DNA of 64,000 nt, from the NCBI GenBank assembly GCA_964654545.1, contig CAZZIU010000002.1, forward strand, positions 62,001-126,000. The letters are read 5' to 3'. A program made the translations under genes and the position numbers. Position 1 is the stretch's first letter, and the number at the start of each line of letters is the position of its first letter. This stretch comes from JABMOV01 sp964654545. Its GTDB lineage: Bacteria > Fidelibacterota > Marinisomatia > Marinisomatales > JABMOV01. Below are positions 26,998 to 36,440 of this stretch, one piece after another. The notes under the pieces were generated by a model, which did no database searches, was not told where the DNA came from, and saw only the letters and a list, made by a program, of their open reading frames with translations.

Positions 26998-28332
26998 ATG
27001 AAGCGAATTATAAATTTATTCGCACTACTGCTCATTACGTCAGGTTCTACATTGTATCCGCAGAGTGAAGCTGGAGCAATCTTTCTACTCATAGCGCCCG
27101 GTGCTCGTGCCGGTGGAATGGGTGAAGCACAGGTGGCTTTAGCAGATGATGCCTACGCCAGCTATTGGAATCCTGCCGGATTAGGTTTTTTGAAAGGAAC
27201 CGAATTTGGAATGATGCACGTCAACTGGTTACCAAATCTTGCTGATGATATATATTACGAATTTTTTGCAGGCAGACATTATATACCTATGCTTGGTACC
27301 GTTGGTGGGCATTTAATTTTTTTAAATTTAGGTGAGCAGCTCAGAACAGGAGAATTTGGTGAAGATTTAGGTACATTTACGTCGTACATGATGGCTATAA
27401 CTGGGTCCTACAGTACTTTGCTTTCTCACAAGTCATCCATTGGATTAAATGCTAAAGTTTCCTATCAACACCTGGCAGAGCAGGGAGCCGGTGCAGAAAA
27501 GGGAAAAGGAACGTCGATAGATTTTGGGTTTGATATTGGATATTTAAACAAAGAATTTTTGACTGAACGATTAACCCTGGGTCTTACTGTGTCAAATATT
27601 GGTCCGAAAGTTGATTTTATTGATCCTGCACAGGGGGATCCACAACCAACCAATCTCACCCTCGGTTTGAACTACCGCTTAATTGACTCTGAGTTCAATA
27701 AAGTAAATGTAGTGTATGATTTGAACAAGATGCTTGTGGCTGCTTATCCCGATATGGATTGGGATGGTGATTATAAAATTGGCGGATATACGGAAGACGG
27801 TGTGTACAACGGTGCCGGTGATTACAATAAATCCGGTCAAATGGAAGTTGCCCATAAGGATCCCATTTATTATGCAATATTTACATCTTGGATTGATGAC
27901 TGGTTACTGGGCGGAGATATTGATAAAAGCAGTGCTACCAGTGAAGCGGACAGAGAAATCGGTGGGTGGACTTGGGTTTCCGGAGAAGGCGGCGATGATG
28001 TATTGGTAAAAACGGATAGCATAAGCCCTGGTGATCCAGGTTGGGGAAAATACAATAGTGATGGTGAATTAGAGGTAGGATCAGGCAAAAAGCGCACAAT
28101 CATGAATGAAATTGATAAACTGGTGCATAATCTTGGTTTTGAATATTGGTATTCCAGTTATTTTGCGATTCGTGGTGGAATTATTTACGATAAAATTGGA
28201 AAAATTTCTAATCCAACTTTTGGTGTAGGGTTACGTTTTGCCGAGTACGGTTTTGATTTTGGGTATATTTCAGGAAAACCTGGTCACCCTTTAACAAATA
28301 CCATGCGATTTTCTCTAAACTGGGTATTTTAA
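26998..28332 (+). CDS. PorV/PorQ-family outer-membrane protein
   Basis: ATG 26998 is chosen since it has a GGAG site and yields a signal peptide (NLFALLLITSGSTLYPQ). The 444-residue product opens with the PorV/PorQ signature: FLLIAPGARAGGMGEAQVALADDAYASYWNPAGLGF, seen as a glycine-rich loop and the conserved WNPAGL. Beta-strand patterning continues to the end with a terminal aromatic residue (WVF), the usual barrel-insertion signal. A ~110-residue insertion at about residues 245-350 is Asp/Gly-rich (DMDWDGDYK and similar) and may bind calcium. PorV is the shuttle/anchor of the type IX secretion system in Bacteroidetes; a cargo candidate follows directly. Confidence 0.87.
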   Translation: MKRIINLFALLLITSGSTLYPQSEAGAIFLLIAPGARAGGMGEAQVALADDAYASYWNPAGLGFLKGTEFGMMHVNWLPNLADDIYYEFFAGRHYIPMLGTVGGHLIFLNLGEQLRTGEFGEDLGTFTSYMMAITGSYSTLLSHKSSIGLNAKVSYQHLAEQGAGAEKGKGTSIDFGFDIGYLNKEFLTERLTLGLTVSNIGPKVDFIDPAQGDPQPTNLTLGLNYRLIDSEFNKVNVVYDLNKMLVAAYPDMDWDGDYKIGGYTEDGVYNGAGDYNKSGQMEVAHKDPIYYAIFTSWIDDWLLGGDIDKSSATSEADREIGGWTWVSGEGGDDVLVKTDSISPGDPGWGKYNSDGELEVGSGKKRTIMNEIDKLVHNLGFEYWYSSYFAIRGGIIYDKIGKISNPTFGVGLRFAEYGFDFGYISGKPGHPLTNTMRFSLNWVF

Positions 28333-28352
28333 ACTTTTAATTCTAATCCTCG

Positions 28353-31181
28353 ATGCTATTTAGCAGACTACCGGGTAGATTGTTTACTACCTATGTATTT
28401 ACTTATCTATCGATTGGGTATTCACAGATAATTGGTCAAAAAACCATCGCCGCCATACGTGTATCATTTATAGAAGATGTGATACAGAGTACAACTGGCA
28501 ATGGGTTGTTTCTTCTAGACGGTGACAATCAATTTTGTGGTGATTATACGATTGATCCTGTACCACATGATCGCGATTATTTTCGTTCTCAGCTTGTCGC
28601 TGTGGATTCCTATTTTAATCAGGTTTCATATCAACAACTATCTTTCGATCTTGATAATTCTGTAGTATTCCCCAAGGGTAACACAGATAGTTACCAACTT
28701 CCACACACAATGGATTATTACCATCCCTATGGTGAGGATAACATTTCCGATCAACGACTGGCAGAATTATTCAGGGATGCTGTTGAAGCGTCGTATGATG
28801 AAGACCAGATTGATTTTTCAGCTTTTGATATTGTTGTTGTATTCCATGCTGGGGTGGGACAGGATTTTGCGTTACCATTTTTGGATCCAACTCCAGAGGA
28901 TATACCCTCGACTTTTATTGACAACGTGATGATTCAGGAAAATCTAGGCGCATCTGGTATACAGGTTGGTGGTGTTGAAATAACCGAAGGCATCCTCTTG
29001 CCGGAGACACAAAATCATCTTCTTTTTGAAGATTTAAGAGATGCGTTTGGGACTGAATTCAGTGCCTGCGAATATCAATTTGGACTTACCGGTACCTTCT
29101 CATTAATGATGGGATTTTTACTGGGATTACCACCTTTATGGGATATCGAAACGGGACAAAGCGGTATAGGCGTTTTTGGTTTGATGGATCAAGGATCCAA
29201 CAATGGCAGGGGACTGATTCCTGCTCCTCCCAATTCTTGGACGCGCATTTTTGCTGGGTGGGAGACGGCCCTGCCGTCTAATATAGATGGAAGTTATACA
29301 GATGTAATAATACGAAGTAAAGGCAGTACCAGAGTTGCTCAGGTTGATGAGGATGAATACTTTTTGATTGAAAACCGAAACAATACACTACGTGAAAGTG
29401 TATCAATCGATTCGTTACGATATTTGTACTATTTACAAAACGATAATTATCCTCCCTATGTCCAAATTTTGTTTGATTCCACAAACGTTGACCGAGATAC
29501 AAACGGCGTTGTAACGCACATTCCAAATTATGATATAGGATTGCCAAACTCCGGTTTGCTTATCTGGCATATAGATGCATCCAGAATTCAACAGGGAATT
29601 GGAGATTACTCAATAAATAGTAACCCAAATGCAAGAGGTGTGGATCTAGAAGAAGCGGATGGTGCAAAAGATATTGGATTTCCATCAATTTTTCCTTTTA
29701 ACGACCCCTCTGCCGGATATTTTGCAGACATGTGGTACAAAGGGAATCAGGAGTATTACCGTTTTAATCCATATTTAAAGCGCGAAAAACTGGTATTTGG
29801 GCCCTTTACCATGCCTAACACCAGAAACAATGAGAATGTGGCAACCCATATCTCCATTGATTCAATTGGCGTTGTAAGTGATACCATGTATTTTATTGTG
29901 CGGAATGAATTTTTACAGACCGGATTTCCCATTGCTAATCTCCGTATGCACTTAGGATGGGATATTGATGGAGATGGTACAACCGAGTATATTGTTGGAA
30001 AAGATTCATTGTCTATAACAACAGATCTATTCGAAGGAGGATTATTTTTTCATGCAATTCGTGCAGATTCATTTCAAGTATTATTAACGAATTTTGAAAC
30101 CGACAATGATATTGCAATTGTTGAAATTTTTGAAGATTCGATTATGGTTTCCGTATTTAACTCGTCAGAAAATCAAGTAGAACTAGAATGGCAACAAACA
30201 GGGTTTGTGGGTAGTGATTTTAATATCTCAGGATTTCCCGACACTAACTTGGTAACGATTAAAACAAACACACAACGCTGTGTGTTTGGGCCAGACAGTG
30301 TTGCTTGTGTCGGAATTTCGGATACAAATGAAATGGCTTCTCTTAGAAGTGAGATCACCGTGGGAGGAACAACCACCGTAACCAATGTAACAGCAGCAGG
30401 AATTGGTCGTGTAACCATAGATGAATTTGAGATTAACAATCTTGGGAGAATTCAGCAAGTTGCTATGGTGGATTTGGATATATCACAGGATGCTGAATTA
30501 TTGGTGCTATCTGAAACAGGTGTTCTACATGCGCTTCATGAAAACACCACTTTTGTCAGTGGTTTTCCTTTTTCTGAAAATAATATTGAACGATTTTTGG
30601 TCCAGAATCTTTTTGCTGACGGCCACCCAGAAATTGTGCTACAAAACACGGATAAGGATTTATTTATATACAATTGGAAAGGCAAACTTCAATACCGCTT
30701 GGGAAATCCCACAGATGGTAAGTTGGTACAACTTGGTGCTTATCGCAATAAGAATGCAATCTTTACATCCGATGCTATTTGGACTTTTGATGATACCACA
30801 TCCAGCTCAAACGCCTGGCCGTTGATCCATGCAGACCCGGCACAAACAAACATATTCAAACTGAATTACCAAAGTCCATTTGAAAATACATCGAGTATTC
30901 TGGATAACCGCAAAACATATGCGTATCCAAACCCTGCAGAAAATGGTTATGTAAAGATTCGGTGTACGGTGAATGATGCCGATAAAATAACATGTGAGAT
31001 TTTTGATTTTGCAGGATATTTTGTAAGACGATTTACCAATAATCAGCCTGTGAATCTAAATCCCAATGAATTTTACTGGGATGTGAGTGGGGTGGAGCCA
31101 GGCGTGTATTTTGCAACAGTAAGGGCTACCAATGGGGTGACCTCTAAAAGCAAAATATTAAAAATCGGCGTACTCCAGTAA
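28353..31181 (+). CDS. M6-like metalloprotease homologue lacking the zinc motif, with a C-terminal T9SS-type sorting domain
   Basis: This 942-residue secreted protein resembles M6 (immune inhibitor A-like) peptidases in its N-terminal third: IDFSAFDIVVVFHAG, then LGLPPLWD, FGLMDQGSNNGRGLIPAPPNSW and a NSGLLIWHID segment. Where active enzymes have HExGHxLGLPD, this protein has LMMGFLLGLPP at residues 251-261, so both His ligands and the catalytic Glu are replaced by Leu, Phe and Met. The middle includes FG-GAP-like units (GWDIDGDGTTEYIVG), and the last ~85 residues form a YPNPAENGYVKI...GVYFATV...KILKIG module like the type A sorting domain of T9SS cargo. It is likely exported to the surface as a non-catalytic binding protein. 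It follows the PorV-like gene after 20 bases. Confidence 0.82.
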   Translation: MLFSRLPGRLFTTYVFTYLSIGYSQIIGQKTIAAIRVSFIEDVIQSTTGNGLFLLDGDNQFCGDYTIDPVPHDRDYFRSQLVAVDSYFNQVSYQQLSFDLDNSVVFPKGNTDSYQLPHTMDYYHPYGEDNISDQRLAELFRDAVEASYDEDQIDFSAFDIVVVFHAGVGQDFALPFLDPTPEDIPSTFIDNVMIQENLGASGIQVGGVEITEGILLPETQNHLLFEDLRDAFGTEFSACEYQFGLTGTFSLMMGFLLGLPPLWDIETGQSGIGVFGLMDQGSNNGRGLIPAPPNSWTRIFAGWETALPSNIDGSYTDVIIRSKGSTRVAQVDEDEYFLIENRNNTLRESVSIDSLRYLYYLQNDNYPPYVQILFDSTNVDRDTNGVVTHIPNYDIGLPNSGLLIWHIDASRIQQGIGDYSINSNPNARGVDLEEADGAKDIGFPSIFPFNDPSAGYFADMWYKGNQEYYRFNPYLKREKLVFGPFTMPNTRNNENVATHISIDSIGVVSDTMYFIVRNEFLQTGFPIANLRMHLGWDIDGDGTTEYIVGKDSLSITTDLFEGGLFFHAIRADSFQVLLTNFETDNDIAIVEIFEDSIMVSVFNSSENQVELEWQQTGFVGSDFNISGFPDTNLVTIKTNTQRCVFGPDSVACVGISDTNEMASLRSEITVGGTTTVTNVTAAGIGRVTIDEFEINNLGRIQQVAMVDLDISQDAELLVLSETGVLHALHENTTFVSGFPFSENNIERFLVQNLFADGHPEIVLQNTDKDLFIYNWKGKLQYRLGNPTDGKLVQLGAYRNKNAIFTSDAIWTFDDTTSSSNAWPLIHADPAQTNIFKLNYQSPFENTSSILDNRKTYAYPNPAENGYVKIRCTVNDADKITCEIFDFAGYFVRRFTNNQPVNLNPNEFYWDVSGVEPGVYFATVRATNGVTSKSKILKIGVLQ

Positions 31182-31196
31182 CTTGAAGAAACCACA

Positions 31197-34145
31197 ATGA
31201 AATTTTCGCTGTTTTTCGTTGTTTCTGCATTTACGTTAGGATTTGGCCAAATCCAATACAACCATAATGAATTACACTGGCATACTTTTGAAACGGATCA
31301 TTTTTACATCCATTATCATGATGAAACCGAATGGACAGCACGTGAAGGAGCTATTGTAGCAGAAACGATTTATCCTAAGATAACATCATTGTATGATCTT
31401 GAACCTGCAACCAAAACTCACCTGGTTTTCATTGATACTGACGATTTTTCGAATGGTGCTGCATATTATTATGACAATAAAATTTTTATTTGGGCATCAC
31501 CACTGGATTATGCCCTGAGAGGAAGTCATCGCTGGCTGCAAAATGTAATTACCCACGAGTTCACCCATATTGTGTCTATTCAAAAGGCAATGAAGGCTGG
31601 TGTTAAAATTCCAGGTGCTTACTTACAGATCATGGGGTATGAACAGTACAAACGCAAAGATGTGCTATATGGATTTCCAAACAAGCTCATTAGTTACCCT
31701 TTGCCAGGAGCAATTGTACCCCCCTGGCTGGCAGAGGGCGTTTCGCAATATATGTACGATGGTGCGGACTGGGATATTTGGGATAGCCATCGTGATATGA
31801 TACTTCGCGACCGTGTATTGCATGACAATTTATTGTCATTTGATGCCATGAATACATTTGGTAAAAGCGGAATTGGGAACGAATCTGTGTACAATTCGGG
31901 ATATGCCCTGAGCAGGTATATTGCCGTAAAGTATGGTTCGGATAGTTTTAGAAAAATTATGGAAGCCATGTCGAATCCATTTCAATTTTCTATCAACTCG
32001 GCTCTTAAGAAATCTATTGGAATTTCCGGTGACGAATTATACCGTGATTTTAAGACGACTCTTGAAGCCCGTTATGAGATACTCACCACCTCTGCAAAAG
32101 AAAACAATGTAAAAGGCAAAATTATTGTCGGTGAGGGAACAACCAATATTTTTCCTGTCTGGCACCCTGATGGAAAATCATTTGCCTATTTATCCAATAA
32201 AAGGAATGATTATTTCGGTCAAACCGAACTATATGTATTTAACGTAGCAGACAGTTCGGAAAAATTAATCGCAAGCGGTGTTTCAAGTGCTCCCTGCTGG
32301 CATCCCGATGGGAAACATTTATATTATAGTCGACGACCTGAGCGCCCCAACAAGCATGGATCGCGCTTCTTCGATATATTTGAGTACAACATGGTGACGG
32401 AGGAAGAAACAAGATTAACAAAGGATACACGTGGCTTTGCCCCGGTGTACATTTCTAAGGATTCTACCATAGCATTTCTCGGAACTTGGGATGGGGGACA
32501 GAACATTCATTTATTGGACTTGTCAGATTATCAGCTGTACCAATTGACTGATTTTGAGGATCATCGTATGATCCATTCTCTAGCATACGATGAAGGAAAC
32601 AACCGCTTGTTATTCGACTACACCAATCACCATTTTAGGAACATTGGTTACTATTCATTTGAGGATACAACTCTGGGTGATTTTGTTGCAGAACCCATGT
32701 GGGATGAACGAGATATCACCATTTCCAATGGGAAGGTTTTCTATTCTGACGATAGAACAGGTATCTATAATTTATATACAATTGCAGAAGATCAGCAGTC
32801 GCAGGGATTTATCACAAACGTACTTGGTGGGGCATTTATGCCAAGTATTTCCAATGAAGGAAAAATATTATATTCGCATTACCAGAACGGTAGCTATAAT
32901 ATTGCATTATTAGATTCAATTAAAGTAATAGATGAGATAAAAGTAGGGTATTCGCCCAGCTATTATTTACGTAATGAATCGTTATCGTTACCCATTACAG
33001 AACTCGACACAACTCCGGCAATTTCCTACACGGATCAATTTGCTAACATGTTTATCATGCCAAAACTCATGTTTGATTATGGAACGATAAAACCAGGATT
33101 TTATTTTTACTCAAGTGAAATTATCAACCGACTAAATATTTTTGGCGGTGCATCTGTCAATGAGATTAAGGACCTTGATTTATTTTTCTTGTTTGAGTTT
33201 AATCAATTTTATCCAACCTTATTTTTGGAAATGTTTTATATTACCAGAAATCTAAAAGAAGCAAATACGTATAGTGATGCATATCCGCTTGATGATAGAA
33301 TACGGTATAGACTTACCTATTTCAGGGGTGGATTACGATTTCCGATTTTAGGTCGGCATAGTCTGGAAGTATCATCGACTTGGCAGGTCTATCGTGCATT
33401 CATCGATGAATCGATTCCTGAGGAAGGTATTCTGCAGGGATTTGCATACGATTATTACAAGGGATGGGTGAGCAGTCTGCACTGGAATACAGAAGCAATT
33501 AAACGGCGCTACGATTCGGATATTCTTCCTTCAAAGGGATTTTTCCTGGATGCGACTCTAAGTTTGGAAAAAAATAATTTTATTGAGGGTCTGAATCTGT
33601 CCGATGCAGGAACAATCGTTCCAGAATTCCGTAAGCACAATGACTTAATTCGTTTCGAGGGAGAAGGAAGTTATCATTGGGAAATTCCAAAAACAAATCG
33701 CTGGACTCTTTCTTTTAAATCAATTGCCGGATGGATGAATAATACAGAAGCAGATTCATTTTTCAATTTTTTCGGCGGTGGAATGATAGGTCTTCGTGGA
33801 TACCCCTTTTATAGTATTGAAGGTAATCGAATGGCAATTGGATCGTTAGCATTCCGCATACCACTAGTTCGCCAGGAGCATATTAAGCTGGGATGGTTTA
33901 CGCTACAAAATTCCGCAATTGGTTTGATCGTCCAGGGAGGCGATGCCTGGAGCGATTCATTTGCAATGAAAACTTCTTTAGGATTTCAATGGCGGTTTAA
34001 TGGGTATTCCTTTTATAATTTCCCGACTGGAATTGGACTAGAGATTCATCAAGGTCAGTCCAAAATAACAAATAGTGTCAATGATGAGGTTTTTACATAT
34101 GGAAAAGACAACCAGTACTATATCACCATATTATTTGGTTTTTAA
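31197..34145 (+). CDS. Three-part surface protein: MA-like peptidase domain, PD40 propeller and outer-membrane barrel
   Basis: The 982-residue protein has a signal peptide (FFVVSAFTLGFGQ), then a gluzincin-type peptidase domain with HEFTH (His120, Glu121, His124) and a downstream WLAEG glutamate (Glu180) as third zinc ligand. Residues ~300-600 contain WD40-like PD40 repeats (FPVWHPDGKSFAYLS, APCWHPDGKHLYYSRR). The C-terminal ~350 residues look like a bacterial surface antigen (BamA/TamA-type) barrel, with GGMIGLRGYPFYSIEGN and a terminal Phe. An intact peptidase tethered to its own barrel suggests proteolysis or substrate handling at the outer membrane. Catalysis is predicted, not shown. It lies 15 bases behind the dead M6-like gene. 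Confidence 0.83.
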   Translation: MKFSLFFVVSAFTLGFGQIQYNHNELHWHTFETDHFYIHYHDETEWTAREGAIVAETIYPKITSLYDLEPATKTHLVFIDTDDFSNGAAYYYDNKIFIWASPLDYALRGSHRWLQNVITHEFTHIVSIQKAMKAGVKIPGAYLQIMGYEQYKRKDVLYGFPNKLISYPLPGAIVPPWLAEGVSQYMYDGADWDIWDSHRDMILRDRVLHDNLLSFDAMNTFGKSGIGNESVYNSGYALSRYIAVKYGSDSFRKIMEAMSNPFQFSINSALKKSIGISGDELYRDFKTTLEARYEILTTSAKENNVKGKIIVGEGTTNIFPVWHPDGKSFAYLSNKRNDYFGQTELYVFNVADSSEKLIASGVSSAPCWHPDGKHLYYSRRPERPNKHGSRFFDIFEYNMVTEEETRLTKDTRGFAPVYISKDSTIAFLGTWDGGQNIHLLDLSDYQLYQLTDFEDHRMIHSLAYDEGNNRLLFDYTNHHFRNIGYYSFEDTTLGDFVAEPMWDERDITISNGKVFYSDDRTGIYNLYTIAEDQQSQGFITNVLGGAFMPSISNEGKILYSHYQNGSYNIALLDSIKVIDEIKVGYSPSYYLRNESLSLPITELDTTPAISYTDQFANMFIMPKLMFDYGTIKPGFYFYSSEIINRLNIFGGASVNEIKDLDLFFLFEFNQFYPTLFLEMFYITRNLKEANTYSDAYPLDDRIRYRLTYFRGGLRFPILGRHSLEVSSTWQVYRAFIDESIPEEGILQGFAYDYYKGWVSSLHWNTEAIKRRYDSDILPSKGFFLDATLSLEKNNFIEGLNLSDAGTIVPEFRKHNDLIRFEGEGSYHWEIPKTNRWTLSFKSIAGWMNNTEADSFFNFFGGGMIGLRGYPFYSIEGNRMAIGSLAFRIPLVRQEHIKLGWFTLQNSAIGLIVQGGDAWSDSFAMKTSLGFQWRFNGYSFYNFPTGIGLEIHQGQSKITNSVNDEVFTYGKDNQYYITILFGF

Positions 34146-35076
34146 ATTATTATTTATTTCAATTGTTAGTTTACAAGTGACATTATTTGCCGGTTCTCCG
34201 CTGGATACATATAATCCGCGATTTGTACATCAACAGCAAAAATTTGATTTTACTCAAAATATGAGTATTGTGTCTGATTTATCAATGGATAGAGTGGACT
34301 CAATCAAAATCTATCCAGGGCGTCCATTAATTATGTCTTTATTACTTCCAGGGGCGGGTCAGTTTTATAACCATGATTCGTGGCTTAAAATTGGCGCATT
34401 TGCCGGGGTAGAATTAACAAGTGTAATGGCGTATTTTAACTTTATTGATAAAGCAAATCAGCTCCAGAGCGAATACGAATCTTTTGCAGACTTGCATTGG
34501 TCAATTGAAGATTGGGTAATAAACACAAGTGAGGTAATGAATCGTTATCCTGACCTTTACTCTGATGTAAGAATTGACGGTACCCATTCGTTACTGCTGC
34601 ACCTTCCGGAAAACATGATTGAAGAGCACGGAGAATTTGTTTCCTCTGATATTCTTGATAGTCTACCTGAGTGGGGTTACAATACAGATTTGGGTGTAAC
34701 TGTAGTGCGTGATAGAGACTTTTATGAGAATATAGGCAAGTATGATCAGTTTGTCGGAGGATGGGATGATTTTGACCCGAATAATATTTTGGCCAAAGAA
34801 AAAGATGTGGGTGATTCTACCGAGGTAATAATTGTTACATCTAGGAAAAACAAATATTTGAATACGAGATATGATAGTAATCAGAAATTAAAGATGGCCA
34901 ATTACGCTATAACAGCTCTGCTTTTTAATCACGTCTGGAGTGCAATTGACGCAGTATTGGTTGCCAATAAAAATAAGCAAAAGGAAAGCAATGGTGTTAA
35001 AACTGATGTTGGGTTGCTATACGACGGCAGAACAAAATACGGAATTGGCGGTGTTTCCGTTTCGGTTAAATTTTAG
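34099..35076 (+). CDS. DUF5683-like membrane/envelope protein
   Basis: I prefer ATG 34099, which overlaps the upstream gene by 47 bases and leads into a signal-peptide-like segment (LVFKLLFISIVSLQVTLFAG); a start at 34075 adds only a short extension. The 325-residue protein has the DUF5683 pattern GRPLIMSLLLPGAGQFYNHDSWLKIGAFAGVEL at about residues 75-105 and a second hydrophobic segment near residue 280 (LKMANYAITALLFNHVWSAIDAVL). DUF5683 proteins are common in Bacteroidetes and relatives and have no known function. Its place between the surface peptidase gene and bamD fits an envelope role. Confidence 0.75.
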   Translation: MEKTTSTISPYYLVFKLLFISIVSLQVTLFAGSPLDTYNPRFVHQQQKFDFTQNMSIVSDLSMDRVDSIKIYPGRPLIMSLLLPGAGQFYNHDSWLKIGAFAGVELTSVMAYFNFIDKANQLQSEYESFADLHWSIEDWVINTSEVMNRYPDLYSDVRIDGTHSLLLHLPENMIEEHGEFVSSDILDSLPEWGYNTDLGVTVVRDRDFYENIGKYDQFVGGWDDFDPNNILAKEKDVGDSTEVIIVTSRKNKYLNTRYDSNQKLKMANYAITALLFNHVWSAIDAVLVANKNKQKESNGVKTDVGLLYDGRTKYGIGGVSVSVKF

Positions 35077-35085
35077 AGGGATGAT

Positions 35086-35853
35086 TTGAAAAAAATAAGA
35101 TATATAGTTGCTGGTTTAATTCTACTGGGTTTGATAGGGTGTTCGGGAAATAAATCAAAAGAAGACACCGATATTCAGGCCCGCTTTGAAAAAGGTATGA
35201 AATATTTTGACAAGGAAAAATATCTTCGCGCCCAGGAGGAATTTAATTACGTATCCCTGAGTGGTTCTCATACAGATTATGGTGATGATGCTTCCTTTTA
35301 TTTGGCTGAATCCTATTTTTACAATAAAGAATATATTCTTGCTAGAGCCGAATATGATCGGCTTATACGACGGATGAGTTTTACGCCATATCTGGAACAG
35401 GCGCGATGGCGAATTTGTGAATGTTATGTCAAGGAATCACCTAAATACTATCATGACCAAACCAGTACGGATAAGGCGCTGGCCAAGTTGCAGGAATTCA
35501 TTGATGATTTCCCACAATCAGATTATGGTGAAGAAGCGGAAAATACATTGGTGGAGTTAAGGTATAAACTGGGTAAAAAAGCATACGAGACTGGAATTTT
35601 ATATATCAAATTAGGTGCTTACGATTCTGCAATACTGGCCTTTGAACAAGTTCTTGAAAAATATTATGATACACCTTTTGTAGAGATGGCTCATACTGAA
35701 ATAATACACAGCTATTGTCTGGCATTGGATATTGACAAGGCCGAAGTCTATTACGATGAGGTAAAAGCCACGATTCAGGATGACGCGTTGCAATCTGATA
35801 TTGCAGGATACATGGAAAAAGCCAGAAAAAAAATTGCCAAGCAAGAGAATTAA
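35086..35853 (+). CDS. bamD: Outer-membrane assembly lipoprotein BamD
   Basis: This 255-residue lipoprotein (signal ending LIGLIGC) has the five-TPR layout of BamD/YfiO: FEKGMKYFDKEKYLRAQEEFNYV, DDASFYLAESYFYNKEYILARAEYDRLIRRM, QARWRICECYVKESPKYYHDQ, and FIDDFPQSDYGEEAENTLVELRYKLGKKAYETG. BamD delivers unfolded barrel proteins to BamA. Start is TTG 35086 with a GAGGG site just upstream. Its neighbour nadD overlaps by one base (TAATG). BamA is not in the window; the preceding surface barrels would be clients. Confidence 0.9.
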   Translation: MKKIRYIVAGLILLGLIGCSGNKSKEDTDIQARFEKGMKYFDKEKYLRAQEEFNYVSLSGSHTDYGDDASFYLAESYFYNKEYILARAEYDRLIRRMSFTPYLEQARWRICECYVKESPKYYHDQTSTDKALAKLQEFIDDFPQSDYGEEAENTLVELRYKLGKKAYETGILYIKLGAYDSAILAFEQVLEKYYDTPFVEMAHTEIIHSYCLALDIDKAEVYYDEVKATIQDDALQSDIAGYMEKARKKIAKQEN

Positions 35854-36440
35854 TGAAAATATGTTTGTTTGGCGGTACGTTTGATCCCCCGCATATTGGT
35901 CATTTGCTGGTAGCGCAGACTATTTGTGAGGCGGAAGAATTTGACAAGATTGTATTTGTACCAGCTTACAAAGCTCCTCATAAGATAAAAAACCAGACTT
36001 CCGATATAGAGCGGCGCTTAGAAATGCTTGAATTAGCAATTCTAGATAATCCAAAATTTGAAATATCAGATATTGAAATCAAAAGAAAAGGTGTATCCTA
36101 TTCGCTGGAAACGATTCAGCAATACAAGCGTCAGAATGGCGTTGTGAAGGATAATCTATATTTTCTACTCGGTAGTGATTCGCTAAAAGAATTCCATACC
36201 TGGCATGAACCGGATCAAATCTTGGCAGAATGCCACGTTATTGTTGCTTTGCGACCGGGATTTGACCCCACCACTGTTCACAGGGAAATTTTATCAAAGG
36301 TACAGGTTGCGAACATACCGCGCTTTGATGTGGCCTCAACTATCATTAGAAAGCGATGGGTTGAAGGGAAGACAATTCGATATATGGTAACACTCCCAGT
36401 ATGGGAATATATTAATAAACATAATTTGTACCAGTTATGA
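35853..36440 (+). CDS. nadD: Nicotinate-nucleotide adenylyltransferase
   Basis: This 195-residue enzyme adenylates nicotinate mononucleotide to deamido-NAD in NAD synthesis. The nucleotidyltransferase motif GGTFDPPHIGH stands at the N-terminus, and FLLGSDSLKEFHTWHEPDQIL matches the NadD substrate-binding block. The C-terminal SSTIIRKR-like signature reads VASTIIRKRWVEGK. Length is normal. It is coupled to bamD by a one-base overlap and to the antiporter gene by an ATGA overlap. Confidence 0.95.
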   Translation: MKICLFGGTFDPPHIGHLLVAQTICEAEEFDKIVFVPAYKAPHKIKNQTSDIERRLEMLELAILDNPKFEISDIEIKRKGVSYSLETIQQYKRQNGVVKDNLYFLLGSDSLKEFHTWHEPDQILAECHVIVALRPGFDPTTVHREILSKVQVANIPRFDVASTIIRKRWVEGKTIRYMVTLPVWEYINKHNLYQL

